Source: Sphaerochaetaceae bacterium (GTDB taxonomy: Bacteria > Spirochaetota > Spirochaetia > Sphaerochaetales > Sphaerochaetaceae). From it: 42,303 nt of DNA. The stretch lies in contig JAEDOD010000005.1 of NCBI GenBank assembly GCA_016302165.1, forward strand, positions 1 to 42,303. The letters are read 5' to 3'. Each line of letters begins with the position of its first letter. Position 1 is the first letter of the stretch. Both the position numbers and the translations under genes were made by a program. Positions 15,889 to 23,830 of the stretch are shown one piece after another. The notes under the pieces were generated by a model that searched no databases, was not told where the DNA came from, and was given only the letters and a program-made list of their open reading frames with translations.

Positions 15889-17094
15889 CTATTTTTTCTC
15901 CAGACATTCCTTTATGGCCTTACCCATGGCCCTTTCCTCTTCCCTTCCAACCTGGAAAAGGGAATACCTTGCCTTTTCGTATATTTCTGTCACAAGGCGG
16001 GAAGCCTCATTCCCGGGAAGGATATTTTCCCTTATTTCCCCGGCTGTCATACTTGATTTGTCGACTCCGGACAAGGATGAGACGAAAGCCTTATATCTAT
16101 GCCGGATCCTGTCACGGGAAGAGAATAGAGATAACTTCTCCCTTCTCTCCTTCCTTTTCTCCTTCTCCAGAGGCAAGACAGTGAAATCCGCCTGACTTCG
16201 CTCCCTGTGCTTCCCGCTCTTGGCCTCAATATTGAGAATCCGGGAGATGACAGCGTAGACAACCAGAAGAAGCGCCAGAGCAAGGGCAAAGAGGAAGAGG
16301 GCCAAAAGAACATTGCCCAATGCCGAATAATCCAGAGCCTTACTTTCACCACTTATTCCCTTATCCCTGACAATCGGAACCTCCCCCTTCTCCTTCTTCT
16401 CTTCAAAACCGGTGACACCAGGCTCATATTGGACTTCCGTCTTCACCCTTTCCTCAGAAAGGAAGGAAAGGAGGGAAGGAAGAAGAAGGGAGAAGAGGGC
16501 GAAAAGAAGAACGAATATAAGGATGGCCCTTCTGTTGGAGGAAAGGATTCCATCCACTTCCACCTCCCCTTTTGCGTTCCTTACCTTTTTCAGGCATCCA
16601 TCCACATTCCGGTCCACCATAAAGGCAAGAAGGAAGAAAAAGAGAAGGATCACAGCAGTAAAGGACAGATTTGCATTGAAGGTGGCCCTTCCCAGGCCAT
16701 ATAGAGCCATATAGAGGAGAGAGTGCCAGACCTGGGGCTTTGCCATCAGGACCCGGGACTCAGGCCTAGGGGCAAAAAGGGACGGAACCATGAATACACT
16801 CAAGGCCAAGGCCCAGGAGACTTTGGCCACATTGCCGAAAGCAAAAAAGACAGAAACAATGGACAGCGCCACCATCAGGACCCGCCCCCAGGCTTTTCGT
16901 CCATATATTTCGCAACCCTTTTTCAGAGGAATTATGAGAAGGCTAAGGCCAAAGCTGTTCCAAAGGTTAAGAAGGCCTTCCCTTTCCGGAAAAGAGAGCA
17001 CAAAGGTGGAAGTGATGGCAGCCATGATCAACATTACATTCGCGGTGCCCAGGGCATATTGGACTCGAACGTATCCTTTGACTCTCCTATTCAT
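15889..17094 (-). CDS. Membrane protein of a MoxR/DUF58 operon, DUF4129-like tail
   Basis: This 401-residue protein has about seven hydrophobic helices (four to five in residues 15-165, one near 188-210, one near 262-285). A basic cytoplasmic tail (about 290-401) contains an R-H-R-Y-K-A-F and E-K-A-R-Y-S pattern like the DUF4129 domain found in TgpA-type proteins. The transglutaminase domain usual in such proteins is not present. The ATG at 17094 overlaps the end of the DUF58 gene by 8 bases and has GGAGG 6 bases upstream. It is the third gene of the operon. The role is unknown; such operons are linked to chaperone-like assembly or envelope-stress functions. Confidence 0.75.
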   Translation of the reverse strand: MNRRVKGYVRVQYALGTANVMLIMAAITSTFVLSFPEREGLLNLWNSFGLSLLIIPLKKGCEIYGRKAWGRVLMVALSIVSVFFAFGNVAKVSWALALSVFMVPSLFAPRPESRVLMAKPQVWHSLLYMALYGLGRATFNANLSFTAVILLFFFLLAFMVDRNVDGCLKKVRNAKGEVEVDGILSSNRRAILIFVLLFALFSLLLPSLLSFLSEERVKTEVQYEPGVTGFEEKKEKGEVPIVRDKGISGESKALDYSALGNVLLALFLFALALALLLVVYAVISRILNIEAKSGKHRERSQADFTVLPLEKEKRKERREKLSLFSSRDRIRHRYKAFVSSLSGVDKSSMTAGEIRENILPGNEASRLVTEIYEKARYSLFQVGREEERAMGKAIKECLEKK

Positions 17095-18130
17095 TATCGC
17101 CCTCCAGAATGAAGACGTCCTTTCCCCCTTTTCCCTTGAGAAGGAATATCCTCCCCTCTGAGGAAAGGAGGAAATCCTCCCTTTCCATATCGCCCAGAGA
17201 CACGGAGAAAAGCACAGGAAGAGCCCTGTCGTCCTTGATTACCGGGCGCGGCAACCCATCGCTACCTGATATCTTTATCTCCGAAAGAGCCAGGTCCAGG
17301 GTAAGGCTATGGCCTCTTCCGCTTCCCTTCTCCACTTTTATGAACTTCCCGTTCCCAGCGGACCTTCCGTTTCCCCTTAAAGATACATTGACTCCTCTGG
17401 AAAGAAGAAGGGAGGAGAAGGTTGAGACATACTCAATAAGCCTTTCCCTCTCCTCTTCGCTTCCTCCTGAAAGGTCCAGAAGAATCTGCACGCTTTCCTC
17501 TGTGGTCCAGTCATATTGGTTGACTTTAAGCTTTCCTGTCTTGGCGGAAGCCTTCCAGTTGATGGTCTTCATGGAATCTGTGGTCACATAGGGCCTGATG
17601 GCCTTAATTGCAAAGGGATCGTCAGCGCTCATTCTTGTGGACTCTACAGTACCCAGAAAACCCCTGTAGGCATAGGATGAGGAGAAGCCTTCACGCCTCT
17701 GAGGAAGCACATGGAGAGAGGTGTTGGAGGAAAAAGTCAAGGAATGTTCATCCAGGGAAAAAAGGTCTGTTGTGGTGATTCTACATCCACTTATGGTATA
17801 TATTCCCCTTTTCAGGCTACCAATCTCTTTTCTGTGCTCCACCATTCTTCGACCAGGAAGAGAGAAAAGAGTGGAGGAGGAGAAAGGCTTTCCATCCACA
17901 GTGAATGGAGAAAACTGCCTTTCAAGATTCCACTCCAGGGAAAGGGAAGTCAGGGGCAGAAGACTATTGTTGACACACTTCTCTGAAATCTCCACACCTT
18001 CGCCGCTTCGGACAATGGTGGAGGAGAAGCGCACATCACTTTCCAGTCCCCTTTTCCATAGGCGGCCATATAGAATCCTCTCAAGAACAAACAGGAATAC
18101 CAGAAGTATTGGCAGGGCAAAGACCAGCAC
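17087..18130 (-). CDS. DUF58 domain protein
   Basis: This 347-residue protein has an N-terminal membrane helix (residues 2-18), a beta-rich middle and a C-terminal DUF58 region. The region carries the hallmark D-P-F-A-I-K-A-I-R-P-Y...I-N-W-K-A-S-A-K-T-G-K-L-K-V-N-Q-Y block (about 170-215), followed by a von Willebrand A-like strand ending L-L-D-L-S-G-G. The start is a GTG overlapping the TAG stop of the moxR-type gene (TAGTG), with GGGGGAG 6 bases upstream. DUF58 proteins are regularly encoded with MoxR ATPases and are thought to be their partners. Confidence 0.88.
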   Translation of the reverse strand: MLVFALPILLVFLFVLERILYGRLWKRGLESDVRFSSTIVRSGEGVEISEKCVNNSLLPLTSLSLEWNLERQFSPFTVDGKPFSSSTLFSLPGRRMVEHRKEIGSLKRGIYTISGCRITTTDLFSLDEHSLTFSSNTSLHVLPQRREGFSSSYAYRGFLGTVESTRMSADDPFAIKAIRPYVTTDSMKTINWKASAKTGKLKVNQYDWTTEESVQILLDLSGGSEEERERLIEYVSTFSSLLLSRGVNVSLRGNGRSAGNGKFIKVEKGSGRGHSLTLDLALSEIKISGSDGLPRPVIKDDRALPVLFSVSLGDMEREDFLLSSEGRIFLLKGKGGKDVFILEGDNE

Positions 18131-19065
18131 TATCTTCTCCCCCAGTCCTCTGTAGGAACAGGAAGGGAAGACAGAATTGACAATAGTTTCCGTCTTCCTT
18201 CCTCCCTGTCACATCCAAGCCTGTGGGAAAGAATGTGGGGAGCTAGGTATTTCACATCATCCGGAATAACGAAACTTCTTCCCGAAATGAGGGCCCAGGC
18301 CTTGGCGCCCCTCATAAGGGCCAGGGTTCCTCTTGGGCTTACTCCCTGACCACGCTCTCCTCTGGTGGCTTCAGAAATTGATGCCATATAATCCAGAAGA
18401 ACGGGATGCACATAGACTTCTTCAGCCTCCCTCTTCATTCTGGCTATGTCCTCTACGCCGCAAACAGCCTCGATTTTGTCAAAGGGGTCTGAGGAGAAGA
18501 AACGGGACAATATCTCCACTTCCTCCTTCCTTGAAGGATATCCCATGGAAAGGACCATGAAGAATCTGTCACACTGGGCTTCAGGAAGAGGATAGGTTCC
18601 TGCAGTCTCGATAGGGTTTTCTGTAGCAATTACAAAGAAGGGTTCCGGAAGGGCCCTGGTTTCTCCATCTATGGTGACTGTCCTTTCCTCCATACATTCC
18701 AGAAGGCTGGACTGGGTCCTGGGAGTAGCCCTGTTCAACTCGTCCACAAGAAGCACTGAAGTGAATACAGGTCCTTTTCTGAAGACAAACTCCCCCTCCT
18801 TCTGTGAAAAATAGTTGAGACCCAGAATGTCAGAGGGGAGAAGATCCGGAGTGGCCTGAATTCTTCCAAACTCCACTCCAAGGCTACGGGCAAAGGTCTT
18901 TGCCAGCTTGGTCTTGCCTGTTCCTGGCATATCTTCCAAAAGTACATGGCCCCCAGTAATGAGGGAGAGAATGAGAAGGGATACAATCTCATCCTTTCCG
19001 ACAATCACCTTCTCCACGTTAGCTTTCAGTTCATCTGCAATCCTTTTGACGCTTTTTTCTTCCAT
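18130..19065 (-). CDS. MoxR-family AAA+ ATPase
   Basis: This 311-residue cytoplasmic AAA+ ATPase has Walker A M-P-G-T-G-K-T (about 44-50), Walker B L-L-V-D-E-L-N-R-A (about 107-115), and sensor region A-T-E-N-P-I-E (about 148-154). The C-terminal lid contains G-V-S-P-R-G. The MoxR family acts as chaperone-like remodelers with DUF58/VWA partners, which follow here in an overlapping operon. The ATG at 19065 has only a weak upstream AGG. It is transcribed divergently from the zinc-ribbon gene, with a 90-base spacer holding both promoters. Confidence 0.93.
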   Translation of the reverse strand: MEEKSVKRIADELKANVEKVIVGKDEIVSLLILSLITGGHVLLEDMPGTGKTKLAKTFARSLGVEFGRIQATPDLLPSDILGLNYFSQKEGEFVFRKGPVFTSVLLVDELNRATPRTQSSLLECMEERTVTIDGETRALPEPFFVIATENPIETAGTYPLPEAQCDRFFMVLSMGYPSRKEEVEILSRFFSSDPFDKIEAVCGVEDIARMKREAEEVYVHPVLLDYMASISEATRGERGQGVSPRGTLALMRGAKAWALISGRSFVIPDDVKYLAPHILSHRLGCDREEGRRKLLSILSSLPVPTEDWGRR

Positions 19066-19155
19066 ATCCCAATTCTACCTGATTTCACTTTCCGCAGAAA
19101 CCCTTTCCCTTGACAACCCTCTTCCCCTCTTCCATCCTTTCAGAAGGGGGAATCC

Positions 19156-19443
19156 ATGGGTCTCGATATCAAATGTCCTAAGTGCGGCAGCACAAGAGTC
19201 CAGCTATCTGAGGAAAGAGGAAAGCACGGCTGCCTCTACTTTATCCTTTTCGGCTCACTCTACATCATATATCTCATCTTCAAATGGACCGTAGCCTTCT
19301 GCATTCTGATCCTCTTCGACTGGTGGATAGCGATAATAAAGGCAATTATGGGAAAGGGATATGTATGGAAAAGCCTAAGTCTCTTCTCTTCCAGGAGAAA
19401 GCTCTACTACTGCCACAGCTGCGGCCACAATTTCAGGGCATAG
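19156..19443 (+). CDS. Small zinc-ribbon membrane protein, hypothetical
   Basis: This 95-residue protein has C-P-K-C (residues 7-10) near the start and C-H-S-C (86-89) near the end, which could come together as one four-cysteine zinc ribbon. Between them lies a hydrophobic stretch (about 26-65) that likely makes two membrane helices. AGGGGG sits 7 bases before the ATG. I know no function for it. It lies between a divergent MoxR operon and dnaX on the same strand, 73 bases from dnaX. Confidence 0.65.
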   Translation: MGLDIKCPKCGSTRVQLSEERGKHGCLYFILFGSLYIIYLIFKWTVAFCILILFDWWIAIIKAIMGKGYVWKSLSLFSSRRKLYYCHSCGHNFRA

Positions 19444-19516
19444 GCCTTGGAAACACCTCACCTCTTTTTGATGCCATGTGATGGCCCATATCTTCATTTG
19501 ATGCTATTATATCTTC

Positions 19517-21292
19517 ATGGCCTATGAAGTAACTGCAACAAGAAAAAGACCACAGGATTTCGCCAAGCTGGTGGGACAGGAATTTGTAGTATCCACCCTG
19601 GAGAATGCAATCCAGGAGGGACGAATCGCCCATGCCTATCTTTTCTCCGGTCCAAGAGGAGTTGGAAAGACCAGCTCAGCCCGTCTTCTTGCAAAAGCCC
19701 TGAACTGTGAAAGGGGCATGAGCGCCCATCCCTGTGGAGAGTGCTCCTCCTGTAGGGAAATCGCCAACGGCAGCAGCACAGACGTGATAGAAATCGACGG
19801 AGCCTCCAACACTTCCGTCAACGATATCAGGGCCATCAAGGAGGAAGTCCTCTTTCCTCCCCAGTCCTCACGTTACAAGATCTACATCATAGACGAAGTC
19901 CACATGCTCTCCACTTCAGCCTTCAATGCTCTTCTCAAGACCATTGAGGAGCCGCCGGAGTATATCATCTTCATCTTTGCCACCACAGAGCTTCAGAAGG
20001 TTCCTGCAACCATCCGCTCCCGCTGCCAGCAGTTCCGCTTCCAGCTGATTCCCCAGGAAATAATCGAGGGCTGCCTGAAAAGCGCAGCTGAAGACCTGGG
20101 CATCGAAGCCGACGAAGATGCACTTTTCTGGATAGCCAAGGAAGCTACAGGAAGCATGAGGGACGCATACACTCTCTTTGACCAGGTGGCCTCCTTCTCC
20201 TCAGACCACATTACCCTCCAGAAGATCAGGGAAAGGCTGAATCTTGCAGGATTCTCAAAGATATCGGAAATGGTATCCCTCAGCGTAACAGGCGACACGG
20301 AAAAGACCATGGAGAATCTAGCTGCACTCTTCGAAGCAGGAGTCTCCGCAGAGCAGATAGTGAAGGATACAGCAGACTTCTTCCGCACTCTCCTATTATG
20401 GAAGAACGGAATAAGAAGGCCCTCCCTTCTTGGGGTTGCAGAGTCTGATATTCCATCCGACCTTGCCTCCACTCTCAGTAAGGAGCAGATTGAAGCAGCC
20501 CTTAAGGCTACAGTGGATCTCTACAGGGATATGCGATACACCCTGTCTCCACGCTTTGAAGTGGAACTTCTCTTCTCCCGCTTCTCATCCCTGCCTTTCC
20601 TTGTGTCTACAGAGACCATGATGAAGGAAATTGAGGGAATGAGGAAGGGCATAGCGGAAGGAAAGGTTGTAGTCAAAAAAAAAGTCGATAGGGAAATCAT
20701 AGCCCCCTCTCTTCCTCTGACAGAGGCTCCCAAGATAGAGACAGCTCCAGAGAAGAAGGAAAGAGTTACGGAAACTGCACCTCAGGAAACTGCCGTAGAG
20801 TATAAGAATGAGATTCCTCCCTCCCCTTCCACAGAAGAAGAGGAAGATCTCCCAATAGACAAATCCCTTCTTCCTGTCCTCCAGGATGAACTGAAAAGGG
20901 AAGGACGATTTGCTGAAGCCAGGTGCCTTTCTGCTGTGAAGAATATTACAGAAAAAGATGGAAGGGCTATATTTACAATATCCCAGGCCTTCCACTTCGA
21001 TGCTCTTTCCTCCTCTTCTGACATTATTGCAGGAGCCCTGGAAAATGTGGTCGGAGCCTATTACCCGATTACATTCCTTCTTGATGACACAAGAGAGGAA
21101 GGACGAAAGGCATCTCCAAAGATGGAGGCCCTGAAGACAGTCTTCGGTGGAGGAACCATAGAGTTCAAGGATCCTGAAGAAAGCAAGCTGACAATAAAGA
21201 ACAATGTAAAGGAGAAAGAGACAGAAGATGAACAATCCCTTCGAATTTATGAAGCAGATGGGGACTCTGGAAGCCCAGATGAAGACGATTAA
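19517..21292 (+). CDS. dnaX: DNA polymerase III subunits tau (and possibly gamma)
   Basis: This 591-residue clamp-loader ATPase loads the sliding clamp during replication. It shows Walker A G-P-R-G-V-G-K-T (45-52), zinc cysteines C64, C73, C76 and C79, Walker B I-I-D-E-V-H (about 124-129), and the S-R-C sensor (about 170). An E/P-rich linker runs from about residue 380 to 460 and leads to the tau-specific tail. A run of nine As at 20675-20683 sits at the start of the linker. Both alternative frames meet a stop within 20 bases of it, so a short gamma-like form of about 390 residues could be made. The last 65 bases overlap the start of ybaB. Confidence 0.95.
   Translation: MAYEVTATRKRPQDFAKLVGQEFVVSTLENAIQEGRIAHAYLFSGPRGVGKTSSARLLAKALNCERGMSAHPCGECSSCREIANGSSTDVIEIDGASNTSVNDIRAIKEEVLFPPQSSRYKIYIIDEVHMLSTSAFNALLKTIEEPPEYIIFIFATTELQKVPATIRSRCQQFRFQLIPQEIIEGCLKSAAEDLGIEADEDALFWIAKEATGSMRDAYTLFDQVASFSSDHITLQKIRERLNLAGFSKISEMVSLSVTGDTEKTMENLAALFEAGVSAEQIVKDTADFFRTLLLWKNGIRRPSLLGVAESDIPSDLASTLSKEQIEAALKATVDLYRDMRYTLSPRFEVELLFSRFSSLPFLVSTETMMKEIEGMRKGIAEGKVVVKKKVDREIIAPSLPLTEAPKIETAPEKKERVTETAPQETAVEYKNEIPPSPSTEEEEDLPIDKSLLPVLQDELKREGRFAEARCLSAVKNITEKDGRAIFTISQAFHFDALSSSSDIIAGALENVVGAYYPITFLLDDTREEGRKASPKMEALKTVFGGGTIEFKDPEESKLTIKNNVKEKETEDEQSLRIYEADGDSGSPDEDD
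20675..20683 (+). promoter_or_regulatory. Candidate slippage site in dnaX (A9)
   Basis: Three in-frame AAA codons (387-389) make an A9 run followed by G. In the -1 frame a TAG follows at 20689-20691, and in the +1 frame a TAG at 20700-20702. An SD-like AAGGAAAGG ends 8 bases upstream. A small hairpin (20714-20726) lies downstream but rather far off. Known dnaX genes use either ribosomal frameshifting (Escherichia coli) or transcript slippage on an A9 run (Thermus) to make gamma. Confidence 0.55.
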
Positions 21293-21542
21293 AGCTCAGC
21301 TTTCCTCCCTGACAGCTACCGGCAGCGCTGGAGCAGGAATGGTGGAGGTCACTGTAGACGGAGACCATAAGGTAAAGTCCATCAACATCAACGACGTAAT
21401 GCTTTCTCCTGAAAACAAGGCCATGATCGAGACTCTGGTCCAAAGCGCCTTCAATGACGCCAACGACAAGCTCCAGATTGTCATAGAGGATTACACCAAA
21501 AGGCAGCTTCAGAGCTTGGGTCTGGGAGGTTTCGGTCTGTGA
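21228..21542 (+). CDS. ybaB: YbaB/EbfC nucleoid-associated protein
   Basis: This 104-residue DNA-binding protein has the family start M-N-N-P-F-E-F-M-K-Q-M, a helical N-terminus, and the central V-x-V-T-V-D-G-D-H-K-V beta segment. YbaB dimers bind DNA without strong sequence demand and are nearly always encoded between dnaX and recR, as here. The ATG at 21228 lies inside the dnaX 3' end (65-base overlap), and its end overlaps the recR GTG start by four bases. Confidence 0.93.
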   Translation: MNNPFEFMKQMGTLEAQMKTIKAQLSSLTATGSAGAGMVEVTVDGDHKVKSININDVMLSPENKAMIETLVQSAFNDANDKLQIVIEDYTKRQLQSLGLGGFGL

Positions 21543-22129
21543 CAAGTCTTGAGGAACTGATCAGGCTTCTGAAGAAGCTTCCTGGCATGGGAGAAAAGTC
21601 TGCAACCCGTCTCGCCTACCATCTGATAAAGACAGACTCCGCCTTCAACAAGGCTCTTGGAGATGCCATATCCACTCTCAAGGAAAAGATTCATCCATGT
21701 CCCATCTGCGGCTGCTACAGCGAAGGAGACAGCTGTCCCTACTGCAGTGACGCAAAACGGGACCATAGTATCCTCTGCGTGGTGGAGGAGGCTGAAGACG
21801 TGGTAAGCATCGCATCCTCAGGAGTCTATAACGGCCTCTTCCATGTATTGGGAGGAGCCATAAATCCCATGAATGGAATCGGCCCTGACGCCTTGAGACT
21901 GAAAGAACTTAGGACAAGAATCCAGGAAGGCTCCTTCAAGGAAGTGATAATTGCAACAAATCCCACAGAGGAGGGCGACACCACAGCTCTCTATATCAGA
22001 CAGCTTCTCTCTTCCTTCCCCAGTCTTTCCCTATCCCGCCTAGCTTCAGGAATCCCTATCGGCGGCGACCTTGGCTATGTAGACAAGATGACTCTGGCCC
22101 GTTCAATGAGAGGTAGGATCAAGCTCTGA
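21539..22129 (+). CDS. recR: Recombination protein RecR
   Basis: This 196-residue protein acts with RecF/RecO in loading RecA at DNA gaps. It has the helix-hairpin-helix near residues 8-28 (L-P-G-M-G-E-K-S-A-T-R), a four-cysteine zinc finger C-P-I-C...C-P-Y-C (about 54-69), and a Toprim domain with V-V-E-E and the Walker-B-like A-T-N-P-T-E-E-G-D-T-T-A. The start is a GTG at 21539 with GGGAGG 9 bases upstream. It overlaps ybaB by four bases. Its last 27 bases are also the end of the convergent dipeptide-permease gene. Confidence 0.95.
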   Translation: MTSLEELIRLLKKLPGMGEKSATRLAYHLIKTDSAFNKALGDAISTLKEKIHPCPICGCYSEGDSCPYCSDAKRDHSILCVVEEAEDVVSIASSGVYNGLFHVLGGAINPMNGIGPDALRLKELRTRIQEGSFKEVIIATNPTEEGDTTALYIRQLLSSFPSLSLSRLASGIPIGGDLGYVDKMTLARSMRGRIKL

Positions 22130-22879
22130 TAGACCTCTGGAAATCAGCGTAATTGCGCCTCCGATAATCAACAGCCCAAGGGAAGAGAATATCACTATAT
22201 GTGGCCGCGTAAGAATAAGAGGCCTTCCCTCTGCAAGAATGGACCCTAAGCTTGGAATGCTGGGGTCTATTCCTACACCCAGAAAAGACAAGGAGGACTC
22301 AGTAAGGATTGCGCTCATCATTATCGTCGCCCACTCTTCCCTGGCATATGGAAAAAGCCCAGGAACAAGATGGAAGATCCTCTTTCTTCCTTCCTTTATG
22401 CCCAGGGCATCGAGAGCTGTCATATAGTCTTCCCCATAGATTTCTCTAGCTTTCACCATAAGGACCCTTAAGGAGGATGCTGTTCCTGTAATGGTCAAGG
22501 CTATTATGCAGGAAGAAGTCTTTCCTCCCCAGAGAGAAGAAAGAAGGAGAGCTACAAGGACCGTAGGAATAGACTTGAATGCTGTTACAGCTGTCAGAAG
22601 AAGAGAGGAAAGAAACTCACTATTAATGGCAATGGCTACCAGCACCAGGGCTAAGAACACAGAAAGAAGGGAAGTGAAGATACTGATGGACAGGGAAACC
22701 ACCACACCTCCCCCAATGCGCTCCAATAGGTCTCTGCCAAGAGTATCGCAGCCCAGAATGTGAGATAGAGTGGGAGGAGCGGAACGGAGGGATGAGTCAA
22801 TTTCTCCCCTTCCCATAAATAGGAGGGAAAGAAGAGTCAGTAGAATGAGAATGGCTCCCCCTACTCTAATTTTCTTCAT
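22103..22879 (-). CDS. DppC/OppC-type peptide ABC permease
   Basis: This 258-residue inner-membrane permease has a short N-terminal signature (D-T-L-G-R-D-L-L-E-R-I), five to six helices, and the coupling loop Y-M-T-A-L-D-A-L-G-I-K. It ends with the typical G-A-I-T-L-I-S-R-G-L-S-E-L-D-P sequence. The chosen ATG at 22879 has AAAGGAGG 6 bases upstream and overlaps the previous gene by 14 bases; the upstream extension of the frame is not family-like. It is shorter than most DppC proteins (about 290-300). It pairs with the DppB-type protein. The tail overlaps recR on the other strand. Confidence 0.9.
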   Translation of the reverse strand: MKKIRVGGAILILLTLLSLLFMGRGEIDSSLRSAPPTLSHILGCDTLGRDLLERIGGGVVVSLSISIFTSLLSVFLALVLVAIAINSEFLSSLLLTAVTAFKSIPTVLVALLLSSLWGGKTSSCIIALTITGTASSLRVLMVKAREIYGEDYMTALDALGIKEGRKRIFHLVPGLFPYAREEWATIMMSAILTESSLSFLGVGIDPSIPSLGSILAEGRPLILTRPHIVIFSSLGLLIIGGAITLISRGLSELDPTSH

Positions 22880-23819
22880 GGCTCCTCCTTTGCCTTGGGT
22901 CAATAAAGTATGACCCCAGGTCTGCAATGAAAAAGAAGAGAGACACCAGGAATGCAATTATGAGAACTGAGATGGAAACTAGATTTCCATCCCTTTCAAG
23001 AGCCCCCTTCACCAATAAAGATCCCATTCCAGGAAGAGCGAAAATATTCTCCACCACTGCCGCACCTCCGAAGCCCACACTTAGGGAATCGGACACGAGG
23101 GAGAAGAGAACAGGAAGGGATGGACGGAAGGCAGATAGGACAACCAGCTTCCTTTCCTTCATTCCTTTGGCCAGGGCAGTACGGGTATAGTTCATCTTTA
23201 GGCTCTCTTCCAAGGCCTCCCTCATAATCTTCATCATTACAGCAGAGTGCAGAAAAGAAAGGGATAGGGATGGAAGAAACAATGACCTTAAATAAGGAAA
23301 AATACCCTCTTTTAGTCGAACATACCCGGAAACAGGAAATAGTTTTAACCACAAACTAAATATAAGAATAAGAACAAGAGAAGATATGAAGGTGGGTATA
23401 ACCATTAGGCCTGAGGACAGTAGTGTAAGGATGGACCCTCTTCTTCCATCCACTTTCGACAGGGAGAAGAACAGGAGAGGAAGAGAAATCAGAAGGGAAA
23501 GGAAAATGGAAAAGAAAGTAAGGGAAAGAGTAAGTGGAAGACGGGAAAGAATCACATCCACCACCTTCTCTCCTCCCACAGTACGTCCCCAGGAAAAGGT
23601 GAAGAAGGATTTCAGAAATCTCAGGTACCGAATAAGGAAGATATCATAGAGGCCGCTGTCCCTTCTGTATCTTTCAACTTCCTCCACTCCAGCCTCATCG
23701 GAGAGGACTACAAGGGAGCTGTCTCCTTTAGCCAGGTCTACGGCGGCAAATACAAATAGTGACACCACAAGAAGTGTCAGGAGAAAAGATATGATCCTGT
23801 TGATTATCTTCTTCTTCAA
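22866..23819 (-). CDS. DppB/OppB-type peptide ABC permease
   Basis: This 317-residue inner-membrane permease has about six helices and a long periplasmic stretch after helix 1. The F-S-W-G-R-T-V-G-G motif typical of DppB (usually D-x-G-x-S) is present, with the coupling loop Y-T-R-T-A-L-A-K-G-M-K-E and the terminal E-N-I-F-A-L-P-G-M-G-S-L-L signature. The start is a TTG at 23819 with GGGAG about 8 bases upstream, 11 bases after the binding-protein stop. It acts with the DppC-type partner. No ATPase genes are nearby. Confidence 0.92.
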   Translation of the reverse strand: MKKKIINRIISFLLTLLVVSLFVFAAVDLAKGDSSLVVLSDEAGVEEVERYRRDSGLYDIFLIRYLRFLKSFFTFSWGRTVGGEKVVDVILSRLPLTLSLTFFSIFLSLLISLPLLFFSLSKVDGRRGSILTLLSSGLMVIPTFISSLVLILIFSLWLKLFPVSGYVRLKEGIFPYLRSLFLPSLSLSFLHSAVMMKIMREALEESLKMNYTRTALAKGMKERKLVVLSAFRPSLPVLFSLVSDSLSVGFGGAAVVENIFALPGMGSLLVKGALERDGNLVSISVLIIAFLVSLFFFIADLGSYFIDPRQRRSHEEN

Positions 23820-23830
23820 CTACTTTCTCC

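Noticed and set aside
16207..16704. Long rightward open frames opposite the MoxR/DUF58 operon
   Set aside because: They are low-complexity, K/E/R- or S/P-rich shadows of the purine-rich coding strand and have no family features.
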